From positions 1,815,209-1,879,208 of the forward strand of contig CM043801.1 of the NCBI GenBank assembly GCA_023974075.1: a stretch of 64,000 bases of DNA. The letters are read 5' to 3'. The DNA comes from Chaenocephalus aceratus (taxonomy: Eukaryota; Chordata; Actinopteri; Perciformes; Channichthyidae). Position numbers and translations under genes: made by a program. Below are positions 45,082 through 56,815 of this stretch, one piece after another. The number at the start of each line of letters is the position of its first letter. Positions within the stretch are counted from its first letter, which is position 1. Under the pieces are notes generated by a model. The model searched no databases. It saw only the letters and a program-made list of their open reading frames with translations, and had not been told where the DNA came from.

Positions 45082-45200
45082 TTGTATGTCCGGGGCGGGA
45101 CATTCATGTGATTGGTTGTTGGTCGCGTTGACTCCGCAAGCTCAAGACACGCCCACCGCCAAGCGACAACGCATGCCGCCGTGTGTAGGGGCCGTTACAG

Positions 45201-45356
45201 GTTGTGTATCTGAATATCCCGCTAGTCCAAACAAAGTAGGAACAGCATCGTTCTTCAGTGTCCTACGCTGTACATATCCGGCTGAAAGGTTTGTGAAGTT
45301 TCGTGAAATGCTGGCAGAGGGTGTGGCGTCTGGGTATCCCCACGTCAGAGAACCCA
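45201..45356 (+). other. Candidate coding exon, unrecognised
   Basis: Bounded by GTTACAG and the consensus donor GTAAGT. One frame is open for all 156 bases and contains YPASPNKVGTASFFSVLR and RFVKFREMLAEGVASGYPH. Composition looks protein-like, but no family is recognised. The right target duplication of Harbinger copy C (TTA) is immediately followed by the CAG of the acceptor. It could be a host exon or part of another transposon gene. Confidence 0.4.
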
Positions 45357-45623
45357 GTAAGTAAACAATGGAAAATGAGAAATCTCCAACGAGGCGTTTT
45401 GGGGCAGCATAGACTGTTACTTTTACTCGCTACAGGGTGTACTTTGAGGGTCTTGACTCAGCAGACCGTTTACATGCAGAACAACCTTCATAACACAAGG
45501 GGACGGGTGATAACCGGAAAAGCATGACATGGGCCCTTTAATGAAAAAAAGACATTGTGTTTATGGACACATGGGAGATCTTTTTTGCGTGAAATGTTAA
45601 ACAGCTTGTGTTTAAGCCACTAT

Positions 45624-45629
45624 TTTATT
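45624..45629 (-). terminator. Possible poly(A) signal of the minus-strand host gene
   Basis: AATAAA on minus, about 210 bases after the stop codon at 45838-45840. Confidence 0.4.
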
Positions 45630-45837
45630 TAACGCTCTCCTAGCTCCAATATTAAAACAATCCACCACGGAGAGACCAAGACATCAGTAACAAACAAAAA
45701 ACAAACAAACAAACTGTATACAGAATTTCTAATATAAGTTCTGAGAACATGCTAGCTGTGACAGGAAAGCATTTTAATGACAGAAAGTGAGTTCTCTACA
45801 GCCAGTCAGATCTCAGGGGTTGCGAGGCCTCCAGCCG

Positions 45838-46031
45838 TTAGAGCTGTGATTGGTCGGTGGTCCGCTGACTGTTGTCCAGCTCCAGGAAGTCATCCTGAGA
45901 GGAGAAGATGTCGGACAGCAGGTAGCATCTCTCCTGCTTCGCCTCCTGTTGAGCATCCTGTTGCCGCTTGCTCTTCCTCAGCTGCTCCTGCAGGAGAGGA
46001 GTCACCCTCAGGTGCAGGAAGTCTATGATCT
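45838..46031 (-). CDS. Last exon of an unrecognised host gene
   Basis: On minus, the acceptor CACTTTCTGTTGCAG precedes the exon. The frame encodes IIDFLHLRVTPLLQEQLRKS, KRQQDAQQEAKQERCYLLS, DIFSSQDDFLELDNSQ and ends TTDQSQL with a TAA at 45838-45840. The Gln/Lys/Glu-rich middle is likely helical or coiled coil. The exon begins with the last two bases of a split codon; the exon at 57389-57474 on the same strand ends with the first base, giving Glu and an uninterrupted frame, so the two are probably consecutive. Codon usage is GC-rich and third-position biased, unlike the surrounding transposons. I do not recognise the protein. Confidence 0.65.
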
Positions 46032-46383
46032 CTGCAACAGAAAGTGACATCACAGGTGAGGAGGACATCATGGTAGCTTAACTTAAATCAACTCAAACCG
46101 ATTATGCAGTACTCTGTGATATATATTGCAGTTCTCTGTGATATATTGCAGTACTCTCTGATATACAGTGAAGGAAATAATTATTTGATCCCTTGCACAT
46201 TTTGTATGTTTGCCCACTTACAAAGAAATTAACAGTCTGTAATTTTAATGGTAGGTTTATTTTTAACAGAGAGAGTAAGAATATCAAAAAGAAAATCCAG
46301 AAATTGACATTATATAAAAGATTAAAATGTATTTGCATTTAAGTGTAGGAAATAAGTATTGATCCCCTTTCAAATCATGTCCT

Positions 46384-48230
46384 AGTACTTGGTGGAGAAA
46401 CACTTGTTGGACACAGAGGTCAGACGCTTCTTGTAGTTGGTCTCCAGGTCTGTGCACATCTCAGGAAGGATGTTGGTCCACTCCTCTCTGAAGACCCTCT
46501 CCAAATCCTTCAGGTTTTGAGGCTGATGCTTGGCATCTGGAAGCTTCCGCTCCCTCCACAGATGTTCTATGGGATTAAGGTGAGGGCTGCAGTCGAATAG
46601 TCCAAAGATCAGCTCCTAAATTCTAACCCTATTGTCTATTCCTTGACCTCTGACTGAAACGTCACGGGGTTAAGGGATAGTGGACAGGAGAATTCAAAAG
46701 GACTTAGGAGAAGAGACTGCGGTACTTTAGAGAATCCGAATGCACTTTCACTATCCGACGTGTTTATGATGCGCCAGCAGACTTCATGAATGTGCGTCTG
46801 CTGCTGTGGGGAAACCATGGAAACTACAGTTTTCTATACAGCGGACTACAACATGGATGTTTAATAAGAACGAGGGACTACTGTAAACTCATCTGGAGAC
46901 TCTGCACCGTGCTCTGATGCTGCTGCTTTGCTTTATGAACGTGGACAACAGAGAAACATATTCTTCAGGACCAAAGCTGGAATTGAAATAAAAAAGGAAA
47001 GTGAAACTGTATGCTCGTCACCCTCTCCCTCCGGTCCACATTAATACCAATGATCCCAATACGTATGATTGTATGAACTAAAGATCTTAAATCAATACAG
47101 ATGTATTTATTATAAACGTTAGTCCTTAACATCTATCACTGTGTATATCACCATTCAAACATCTTTTAGAAGTTGAACAAACCCCACACAGCTCAGTGAA
47201 GACTGTGAAATGTTGACTTTATTTGATAATTTCAGTAAAAACTAACGTTCATATTTCTCTTTTTGATTATAATACTGATGAACGTTCAGAACAAAGCACT
47301 TTGGCAATTTACCACCTACGTTTTAAAATGCTTAATAAGCACCGTAACTTTCATGATATCATTTCTCGGTCATAATCGGTTGTTTCCGTGAACGGCCGAC
47401 TGTTGAGTGACGGCAAATGCTGCGGCTGCAAGGCATTGTGGGGCAGCATTTTCGCTTCTCCTGTCGGATAGGGAGGTCCAGTGGTTCCTAAGCTAAAGGA
47501 GGCTATAAAGGAAGCTTGAAACCTCCTTTCCTATCATTCTCATCATTCTAGAGAATTCGAACGGCACTTATCATGGCTGCCACTGAGGGACTTCCGGGTC
47601 ATTTCACTCCTTTAGGAAGGTTCCTAAGCTAAATGGACTATTCGACTTCAGCCCTGGAGACTGGCTAGGCCCCTCCCTCTCCTCAATGTGCTTCTTCTTT
47701 AGACACTCCTGTGTTGCCTTGGTCGTATGTTCAGGGTCATTGTCCTGCTGGAAGACCCCTCCATGACCCATGTTCAGTGTCCTGGCTGAGGGAAGGAGGC
47801 TATCGGACAAGATTTTACGGTTCATGGCCCGTACATCCTGTCCTTGATGCAGGGAAGTCCTCCTGTCCCCTTAGCACAGAAACACCCCCAAAGCATAATG
47901 TTTCCACCTCCATGCTGACGGTGGGGATGGTGTTCTGGGGTTATAGTCAGCATTTCTCTTCCTCCAAACACGGCGTGTCGAGTTGATGCCAAAGATCTCG
48001 ATGTTGGTCTCATCTGACCACATCACCTTCTCCCAAGCCTTCTCTGAATCATTCAGATGTTCATTGTCAAACTTCAGACGGGCCTTTCATCGGCCTTCTT
48101 GAGCGGAGGACCTTGCGGGCGCTGCAAGATTGTATCCATTATGGTGTAGTGTGTTACCAATAGTTTTCTTGGTGACTGTGGTCCCAGCTGCCTTGAGATT
48201 ATTAAGTTCCTCCTGTGTAGTTCTTGGGTG
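46384..48230 (-). pseudogene. Tc1-type transposase, frameshifted and interrupted
   Basis: Catalytic landmarks of a DDE/D transposase are visible: WSDETN (first Asp), QQDNDPEH (second Asp) and NPIEHLW (third acidic residue, here Glu). The N-terminal paired-like helix-turn-helix region is only partly present because the 5' end is lost. Several frame changes occur between 47604 and 48230, and a 1.05 kb insertion separates the last catalytic residue from the rest. Tc1 transposases cut at TA; this copy is inactive. Confidence 0.85.
46593..47645. mobile_element. 1.05-kb non-autonomous DNA element inside Tc1
   Basis: Perfect 12-bp inverted ends TCGAATAGTCCA and TGGACTATTCGA. The flanking hexamers CTGCAG (46587-46592) and CTTCAG (47646-47651) may be an imperfect target duplication. 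No transposase is seen and the superfamily is open. Without it the Tc1 coding sequence on both sides is nearly contiguous. Confidence 0.75.
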
Positions 48231-48250
48231 CTACCTCACCTTTCTCATTT

Positions 48251-48279
48251 AGTTGGAATGCTGATACAGCATTCCAACT
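48251..48279. repeat. Perfect 13-bp hairpin at the truncation point of Tc1
   Basis: AGTTGGAATGCTG, spacer ATA, CAGCATTCCAACT. It marks the place where Tc1 similarity ends. Confidence 0.9.
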
Positions 48280-49367
48280 ATCTGTTATGCTACGCACGAA
48301 ATTCTTTATTATTCCGCCGGGTTATTTTGCACCTCTTCTTCTCCCACATTCCACATCACAGAAACTCCGTTCAAACATCAAAACGTTCAGCTTGGTCGGG
48401 AATCGATGGCTATTACTTTTCTCATTCATAACTTTCATAATTCCAGAGATACATCCCATAATTCATCACATTTTTAACATGGAAGTCAATGTAGAAATTC
48501 TTCAGACTTCAACAAATCTTCATGCGACTTCCACTGCTAACTGTTCCTTCATACTTTCACTCAGAAACCTCATTCCAACTTTAAAATGTTACACATCTTT
48601 CTGACATTATTCGTGTAACACAACTTTTAAATCTGATTGATACTTTTAGAGATATTAAACATTGTTCAGACCTTGTTATAGAGGTTTTCTTCAGATTTTA
48701 ACATTAACTAGAGTGCGTGATGTCACAGAGTGGAGGAAATCTTGAAACCCTACATTCCTGAGACATAATTTATCATGACAAATGTAGGAAAACATCTCGT
48801 AGCTTGAAAAATGACAAATAATTAAACAAAATGGCTCTTGAGGACATGAAGTGACAAAAACGTTCAACATGTCTCCATTAAACCCCATTGCAATTTCAGG
48901 CTGATATTTCCTCACAGCAGCAGCCGCACACCTTTAGTTAAACTGCCAAAAAGGCCACATTATTAACCCCAAAGTACACAAAAATTACACTTCAGATACT
49001 CAACTTCCTTGACATGCTTCACATTTTGAAATTTCACAGATATCTGTTACGGTTCTTCCACAAAACGTTCACATGTAAGAGGTGTATCTCTCATTCAGGA
49101 CAATGGAAACCTGTGATCTCTACAGAGCTCGTTAGCTCAAATATAAACACCTGTGTAATGGAACACGATGATGTCATCACTCCACCTGACATGCTCAGAG
49201 CAGCAGACTTCAGATAGCAGACTTCAGATAGCAGACTTCAGATAGCAGACTTCAGAGAGCAGACTTCAGATAGCAGACCTCAGATAGAGGTTAATGGTCC
49301 TGCCCTCAACAGCTCTATGTCAATTATGGGGTGTCATCATCATATGTAACCTCCTAATGCTATAACT
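48280..49367. other. Repeat-like sequence without a gene
   Basis: Phrases such as TTCATAACTTTCAT and repeated comments of the type AAAATGTT/ACTTCAC recur at 51026-51350, so the hAT at 49368 may have split one older repeat. No coding content was recognised. Confidence 0.4.
49198..49289 (+). repeat. 14-bp tandem repeat
   Basis: AGCAGACTTCAGAT is repeated about six times with minor changes (AGAG, ACCTC). Confidence 0.9.
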
Positions 49368-51017
49368 CAGGGATCCTCAAAGTCCGGAATCCGGTCCGGA
49401 TCCGGACCGAACCACAACTGTCTCTGGACTATGAGCAAATTATACTTTTCATATGTATTATCTGTAGTATCTGTGTTATCTGCGAGACATCGCCACAACG
49501 CAACGAGTCAAAATGATACGCTATGTCCATAGACTGCAAACAGCGCTCTGCATGTCCTGTTCCACTGTCTGTGTGTCTGTCAACGCATTGGTCCAATCAC
49601 ATTCAGCATCCCGTCAGCGTTTTCCCCCCCCAAACAATCACAGGCACAGTAGGGCGGGTCTTCGCGGAATGCGGGTGGGAAAAATGTGTGTCTCGTCTCT
49701 TTCAACCTGTCTGAGTCAGAGCGAGTTAAAAAAAAAAATTCAGAGCGAGAGTTAACAGCTCATCTAGTTCCATCTGTACTGTAGCTAGTAGCCTAGTTTC
49801 ACCTACCGGGGTGGCAACTGACACCCTAAAAATAGGCTTTGCCACCCCAGTTGGCAGCTTTGTTTTGAAAGAAAAGTTGTGGCTCATCGGACATTTATGA
49901 GAGAAAGTCTCTAATGTCCGAGTGCAAGTGAATGCAGCACAAGATGCACGTCATGTAACCCCTCCCCCGGTCCTGGCGCGAGGGTGGACATATGATTGGC
50001 GGCGATTTCATTTGAACGGGACAGCGCAAAACGAGAAGCATTCGGACCCAAGCACTGAAGGAATGAGGTATTTGCGGTCTACACTGACAGAGAAGAGACT
50101 GTCAGTCTGGCTGTACTCAGCATTGCATCAAAACGCACTAAAGCTGTTGATCTTAATCAGTTTGTGAGGCGTTTTGCTGAACAAAATGGTAATCGCCGCA
50201 TTCATTTGTAATAGACATGTGAACTTGATGCTCTGCTCTCGGATGAGCATACAAAACTATTAAGATGATGACCTTACGTGTGTAAATATATATATTTCTT
50301 TGAGGCGGTCTGCCCCCAAAAAACTGTTTTAAGTCCTGAGAAAGTCAAATAAGACGGTGTGTAAAACTACACTGCCCAGCCAAACAAAAGTAACCACTTT
50401 GATTTAACTCGGCCAGTAGGTAAGGGCATTCCACTGGATCATAACTGAAGTATAAAATAATGCATGACTGAAGTGATGGAGACCATGTGAAGGCAAACAA
50501 AAAGAGGAAATAACAGGTCAAATCAAGCAAATCCCTCTCAGATTCCACAGCAACCAGAAGAACATAAATACTGGCTGGTGATTTGATTCATCAGCTTTGT
50601 GATGGAATAGAAAACGCACAGTGCATTTCCTTAGCTGTGGATGAGTCCACTGACACACTGACAATGCTCAGTTGCTGGTGTTTGTGAGTTGTTATGATGA
50701 GGCAAAGGGGGAGTTAGTTGAAGATGTGTTGGGCCTGACGGAACCTCAGTGGACACACACGGGGGCAAGACATTTATAGAGCAATAATGGGAATGCTGAA
50801 TGAAAGAGGGTGCTTTATTCATAACTGCGCAGCTCTTACACTGCGACTCTCACAATAACAATGAAAACTGCTGCATACAGAGACTTTTTGTTTTTGCAAC
50901 CTCGTGTTAAGAATCTTGTTGCAATTGTTTAAAAGTTTGAATGACCGTAATAAACGGACCTTTGTCTTATTGAAACATTTATTTTGGACCTTTAAGATTT
51001 GTATTTGAGTACCCCTG
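49368..51017. mobile_element. hAT element with decayed transposase
   Basis: Starts CAGGGATCCTCAAAGTCCGG and ends TTTGAGTACCCCTG, flanked by the exact 8-bp duplication CTATAACT (49360-49367 and 51018-51025). Within it, near 50610-50740 on plus, traces of a hAT transposase are seen, including AVDESTD, a segment typical of ZBED/GTF2IRD2-like hAT proteins. No frame is long enough to be functional. Confidence 0.9.
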
Positions 51018-51025
51018 CTATAACT

Positions 51026-53100
51026 CCTATGAAAATGTTCAAAAAATGCTCAAACTTCACGAGTGCACACATCTACGGGACAGTTTTGAGATTTCTTCAA
51101 ATGCCGTTGCCATGGCAACACAATGCTCACCATAAAACACGGTTTTCTCATAACTTCAGTGAAAATGCTCCAAAAAGCCCAACACTTCACAGGTTTGGTA
51201 ACGATGCAGCCATTAACCTGTTAAGCCCCAAGCCTGTGTTTCAGGTCTCAGGCTCGAAAATGACATTTCCAAAACAAATGACCATAACTACACTTCCAAA
51301 AAGGGGAAAATTAATAATCTTTTTTCTCAAAGTAATGATAAACCTGTGAGTTGAATGTAGAAAAGTCAAAATCAATATAGATGTTTTTATTTTAAAGACA
51401 ATTCAGGTTGAACATAGTAAAACAACGTGAATTATAGTGTCCTTCCAAAAAATATTTTTTACTAAAACCACCCTTGGATGATGGTAAGGTAGACTAAAAG
51501 CTTTAGGAATCCAAACTATAACATATAATAAGTACCCTGTATCAAGATTGATGCAAAACAAGTGACATTTGACCTTTTTAGAGAGGTTTAGGAAAAAAAA
51601 CTGGGTGGAAATGGGCGTTTTTGACGTTTCTCTGGAACCCAATGGTCGATTTTGATGATTGACATCTCTTTTGAACCATTAGAGCCAATAGAATCGAAGG
51701 GGAATTTCCACATACCATTCAGAAGTGGGGGCTATGCGCACGCAGTTTGCCCAAAGCGAAAGCTGACTTACGCTCTGAAATCTGAAAACTAGTTTTATTG
51801 CTGATGGATTATCAGAAATGTGACCCGCTCTATCGAAATCAGTCAGAAGTCTCAACGGCTCATTTCAGAATAAACGTGGATTTACGTAAAAAACTATTTT
51901 TTCAGGGTTCGGGTGTTTTGTTTGATTTTGAACAAACAAAGTCTTGGCTTTCAGAATATGAAACTTTTATTTCCAAAATCACACGATAAGTACATTTTTA
52001 AAGCTTGTAAAGGGACGAAGACAGGCACCTCTCACTCGCAATCTGCTCTTCCACACGCCGCCCCCCCTCCCTCCGGCTGAAATTATGAATGTAAGAGTAT
52101 AGTAATCATAGATAACACGGCAGGGTCCGTTACAGTTTGTTTTCATCTGATTTCAATTAAACAAAGTCTTGGCTTTCAGAATATTAAACTTGTTTCGGCA
52201 AATTCAGATGATAAATACAACTTTGAAGCTTTTAACGTCACAATTACAAGCGGAGAACGGAGTAATTTAACGCCACAGCAGGCAGAACAACAGCCGGTGT
52301 TTCTCGTGAGTGTTTTCCCCGGGAAACAAACACAATACACACAAATGCAAAATTACACAAACACACACACACACGTATACACACACACACTCGCGAGCTT
52401 CCCCTCCAAATGAATATCTTCCCTCCGTAGTATTTTGATCATTTGCTCCACTAATAACCAATCAGATCGATGAATTCCAGAGAAGAGGAAACTTTAAAGG
52501 CCCTTTTCTCAAAATGAGGACTCGGTGACAGTCATTATATAATGTGACATATTACGCTTTGGAGTACAAACACAATCCTGATATCATTAGAAAGCTAGGA
52601 ATATCCTCTTTCCAACAGTGTATACAACTCAAAATGTGTCTTCGGGTCAATGCGACTGAGTTCGATGGAGCAGGTCACAAATCATTTAAAAGTGACACAG
52701 ACACATTGGATTAACCTATGGATTAACCTTCAGCAGCGTTTTTATCGTTTTAATGCCATTGAAGACAACTTTTGATCAGACAACAACAAAGGTAAGACAT
52801 ATTGCTGTGTTTGCTACCTAATGCCACGTGTTGTGATGTCTGTTTTTGTTTCTCATTTCGCGAGTTCTGATCATGGAGTGATGATATAGATTCCCATCGC
52901 TTCTGTGTATTCTCACGATGCTAATCGATATGTTGGATGTGCAATTTCGATAAGTAATAAGGGTGTTATACTGTGAGTTCTGTGCTAACGGCGTAAGCAT
53001 TTTTTTGCTCAGGCTAATTCAGAGGCGCTTTCTGAAAAAATGTCATATCATCAGTTAGCTGAGTTTCTTCCCGTTACATGGATATGAAACATTCATAGTT
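51026..53100. other. No gene recognised; repeat-like
   Basis: A low-complexity CA stretch lies at about 52358-52395. Two similar phrases containing AACAAAGTCTTGGCTTTCAG occur at about 51935-51955 and 52158-52180, suggesting a local duplication. No protein was recognised. Confidence 0.4.
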
Positions 53101-53298
53101 TATTAAATGTTAAGAAGCCCTCAGACGCTGTTTCCTGCAGATGATGCGCAAACTTCCGGTTTGGGACAGCATGGAGTACAAGCAACGTTCAGGCACTCCT
53201 GCTTACTTTTAATCTTCTCACCCCTTAACCTCTCATTTGCCCTACTAAATTGCTTCAAGTCATATATTATCCCTTTATATACTAATATTTACTCCCAA

Positions 53299-53625
53299 AT
53301 GGCTTCAAAGACCGGTAACCACGGGAAAAAGGACGTCTCGGGGGCGACAGCTAGCTTAACGGTTGAAGCTATCTCTTTGCTACTGGACCAGCATCGGGAG
53401 GCGCTAGCAGCAGACTACAAAACCTCTTTTAGCACACTTGAAACTACATTTGACCAGGTCCGGTCTGCAGTCGAGGATCACGGACAGCGTCTATCCTCTC
53501 TGGAGCTCATTTCTGATTACCTGAGTCAGCGTATTAACAAGTTGGAAGATGTCTGTTCCAGCCTGCGGTATAACAACTCCAAGCTCACTGCTAAAGTCAA
53601 CGAGCTGGAAGCTCTTAGCAGATGA
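53299..53625 (+). pseudogene. L1 ORF1 N-terminal part
   Basis: ATG opens MASKTGNHGKKDVSGATASL. A coiled-coil region follows (TFDQVRSAVEDHGQRLSSLE, INKLEDVCSSL and KVNELEALSR). A TGA stands where L1 ORF1 usually has an Arg codon before the QNVRIIGL motif, which can be read after the stop; a CGA to TGA change would explain it. The RNA-binding RRM and C-terminal domains are lost in a deletion at about 53660. Inactive. Confidence 0.75.
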
Positions 53626-53759
53626 CAAAACGTACGCATCATCGGTCTATGCTCACACCAGAGACCCAAATGTATACAAAAAGCGGGTGGAGTTACAAAT
53701 TGAATTTGATCTCTTTTCGACACATCCAATTAAACGCCACAACTTGTAAAGAACAAAAG

Positions 53760-55720
53760 TTGGTTTTATGCTCATGGGGAAAAATCTGGTGAGCTGCTGG
53801 CTAATCAGTTGAGAAAATACAAGGCTAAGCAGTTCATAACTCAAATTGCAAAGGAGGATGGCAGTATCACCTCAGACCACACCGCCATTAATGACACGTT
53901 CAGGAACTTTTATTCTAGGCTCTACTCTTCTGAATTTCACAATGATAACAATTGATAGAAGGTTCTTAACAACTTAAGCATCCCCAAAATCTCTACTCAA
54001 CATAGCGTATGACTGGAGGAGCCTATTTCGCAAGCTGAAATAGCTATAGCTATCTCCTCCCTACAGTCTGGAAAATATCCAGGACCCGACGGGTTCCCTG
54101 CAGAGTTCTTCAAAACGTTCTCTTCACTGATTTCTCCTTAACTCAGTTTAGTTCTGTCAGAATCTTTCAAACAAAACAAACTTCCCTCATCATTTTATGA
54201 AGCAACCATCACTCTTATTACAAAGAAAGGTAAAGTCCCGATTGACTGTTCCTCCTATAGGCCTATCTCTTTATTAAACGTTGATGCCAAAATTCTGGCC
54301 CGAAGATTGGAGAACATCTTGCCAACAATTGTCTCAGATGACCAAACTGGTTTTGTCAAAAACCGCCAATCATATTTCAATACATGTCGTTTATTCTGTA
54401 CTCTCCCTCTGATACAATTCCTGAGTGTGTTATTTCCTTGGATGCTGAAAAGGCGTTGGATAATTTTCATCAACCCCCATTCCAAACTAATTGAATAGCC
54501 CTGCCCTAGGGCCTCGGTCCTCACAAACTCAATACAATCAAAGACTTTCAACCTCCAACTAGGCACTAGGTCAAGGTTGCCCCTTAAGCCCGTTACTTTT
54601 TGATCTGGTTATGGAGCCACTGGCAATCGCACTTTGCAGTAGCCAAGATATTTCTGGGATTTGGAGGAGTGGGGTTGAGCATAGAGTGTCCCTTTATGCG
54701 GATGATCTCTTACTCACTGATCTCATATCGGACCCAGCTACATCTTTGAACAAAGCCCATTTTCCAAAATCTAAAAGGAGTGGAGGCAGCCAACATACGT
54801 TGTATTACGTTTTGGTCTCATTTTCACAATCAGGCCGATTGTCCGTCCTGGGTGGCTATGGAGTTGAGTTTCTTCGAAGGACTTTCCATCTTAGCCCTGC
54901 TCGGATTTTCACTCCCTCTCTCTCTCCCAAAAACGTGGGTTGTAATCCGGTTGCTAGATACACATTGAGGGTGTGGGCTCAGTTCAGAAAACACTTCAGC
55001 TTTCATGGTTTGTCTCTCTTGAGCCCAATTCTATCCAACCACCTTTTTCAACTGTCTGCATCTGACTGTGTTTCGGGAATGGCAGAGAGGGGGTATCACA
55101 TGTTTTAAGGCTCTTTTTATTAACAACAGCTTTGCTTCATTTGAGCAGCTTTCTGAAAGGTTTAGCCTTCCGAACACTAATTTCTTCAGATATCTGCAAA
55201 TCAGGCATTTCCTCCATTCTAAGATCTCAAGCTTCCCAGAAGCACCCGAGTCGAACATCGCCGAGATGCTTCTTAATTTGCATCCAAGTGGTCTTATTTC
55301 AGTTATCTATGACAAGCTGACAGGTATAAGAAATGCTCCCCTCAACAAAATTAAAACTTCCTGGGAGCTTGATTTAAATGTTTCAATACCTGAGGACGTA
55401 TGGGTTTCAATCTTCAAACTGGTTGATTCCACATCCATCTGTGCCCATCACTGTTTGCTCCAGTTTAAAGTTTTGCACAGGGCTCATATGTCTAAAGCTA
55501 AATTGTCCCGGATCTACCCAGATGTAAGCACCTACTGTGAAAGGTGTAAAATAAATGAGGCCACCCTGGCACACATGTTTTGGACATGTTCTAGCCTAGA
55601 GAAATATTGGAAGGACATTTGCAATACTTTATCTGTTATCCTTGATCAAAAGCTGGACCCTCACCCTCCAGTTGCACTCTTTGGCACCACTGGAGAGGAT
55701 GATACACTCAGACCTCTGAT
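53760..55720 (+). pseudogene. L1 ORF2 reverse-transcriptase remnants
   Basis: Pieces in changing frames are recognisable in order: SGELLANQLRKYKAKQFI and NFYSRLYSSEF (linker before RT), SGKYPGPDGFPAEFFK, SSYRPISLLNVDAKILARRL and DDQTGFVKNRQ (RT fingers), then a loss of motif A, MEPLAIAL with YADDLLL near 54695 (motif C), and from about 55068 the C-terminal region with CERCKINEATLAHMFWTC, the Cys-rich motif typical of L1. Many stops and shifts make it non-functional. The endonuclease is absent. Confidence 0.85.
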
Positions 55721-55744
55721 ATATACTGCAGTACTTGTGATATA

Positions 55745-56815
55745 CACAGAACAAAAATATAAACACAACTCTGTTGTTTTTGCTCCCATTTTTCTTGAGC
55801 TGAAATCAAAGACCTAAGACTTTTTCTATGTACACAAAAGGTCTATTTCTCTCAATTACTGTTCACAAATGTATTGTCTGTATTAGTGAGTACTTCTCCT
55901 TTGCCGAGATAATCCATCCACCTCACAGGTGTGGCATATCAACATGCTGATCAGACAGCATGATTATTACACAGCTGTGCCTTAGGCTGCTCACAGTAAA
56001 AGGCCACTCTAAAATGTTACTTTTATCACACAGCACAACACCACAGACGCTGCAAGTTTTGAGTGAGCGAGCAATTTGCAGACGACAGGAATATCCACCC
56101 GAGCTGTTGCCAGTGAATTGAATGTTAATTTCTCTACCATCAGCCATCTCCAAAGGCGTTTCAGAGAATTTGGCAGTACATCCAACTGGTCTCACAACCA
56201 CAGACCACATGTAACCACATCAGGGGAGCCCATCTGCATGCTATTGTCATCTCCGGGGTCTTGACCTGACTGCAGTTCGTTGTGGTAACTGACTTGAGTG
56301 GGCAAATGCTTACCTTCGTTGGCGTCTGGAACTTTGGAGAGGTGTTCTCTTCTCTGTGAATCCCGGTATTCACTGTACAGGCAAGATGGCAGACGTGTGG
56401 GTGAACGGTTTGCTGATGTCAACATTGTGAATCGAGTGGCCCATGGTGGTGGTGGGGTTATGGTATGGGCAGGCGTATGTTATGGACGACGAACACAGGT
56501 GCATTTTATTGATGTTATTGTGAATGCACAGAGATACCGTGACGAGATCCTGAGGCCCATTGTCGTGCCATTCATCCACGACCATCACCTCATGTTGCAG
56601 CATGATAATGCACGGCCCCATGTTGCAAGGATCTGTACACAATTCCTGGAGGCTGAAAACATCCCAGTTCTTGCATGGCCAGCATACTCACCGGACATGT
56701 CACCCATTGAGCATGTTTGGGATGCTCTGGATCGGCGTATACGACAGCGTGTTCTAGTTCCTGCCAATATCCAGCAACTTGGCACAGCCATTGAAGAGGA
56801 GTGTAAAACCCATTA
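55745..56815 (+). mobile_element. Second Tc1/mariner element, right end lost
   Basis: The left terminus ACAGAACAAAAATATAAACA follows a TA-rich site. A Tc1-type transposase runs on plus to about 56813, where similarity stops before the natural end. No matching right terminus was found. Confidence 0.85.
56040..56815 (+). pseudogene. Tc1-type transposase, frameshifted, C-terminus replaced
   Basis: The N-terminal helix-turn-helix reads ISTRAVASELNVNFSTISHL and QRRFREFGST. After stops and shifts the catalytic domain is seen from about 56340: SRYSLYRQDGRR, GGGVMVWAGV, LQHDNARPHVA (second Asp) and YSPDMSPIEHVWD (third acidic residue). The first catalytic Asp, expected just before SRYSLY, is not present; the sequence there is LCESRYS. 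The frame ends EECKTH and a TAG, whereas relatives continue for some ten more residues. Inactive. Confidence 0.85.

Larger units (their letters stand above)
31033..45194. mobile_element. PIF/Harbinger element, copy C, containing nested insertions
   Basis: The ends CGGCCCCTACACACGGCGGC and its inverse are flanked by TTA on both sides (31030-31032 and 45195-45197), the canonical Harbinger target. It holds a MADF gene on plus and a HARBI1-type transposase on minus, both cut by a ~504-bp patch (32267-32770). An L2 LINE (33603-45081) is inserted near its right end and itself contains a Ty3 element. Confidence 0.92.
46078..48243 (-). mobile_element. Tc1/mariner element, truncated and interrupted
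   Basis: The end near 46165 reads ACAGTGAAGGAAATAATTAT inverted, a Tc1-type terminus. On minus the transposase can be followed from about 48230 ([57 protein letters not shown]) to SQSPGLK near 47660 and again from NPIEHLWRE to its end near 46384. It is split by another element (46593-47645), and the 5' end is missing beyond 48243. 46078-46164 is flank shared with 32684-32770. Confidence 0.85.
53107..55720 (+). mobile_element. Second L1-clade LINE, decayed
   Basis: It contains the start of an ORF1, a large internal deletion that removes the endonuclease, and a fragmented reverse transcriptase with its Cys-rich C-terminus. It ends in AT-rich repeats before the Tc1 at 55745. Confidence 0.85.

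Noticed and set aside
48224..48604. 126-residue plus frame
   Set aside because: Ser/Phe/His-rich composition from AT-rich repeat sequence; no domain or splice context.
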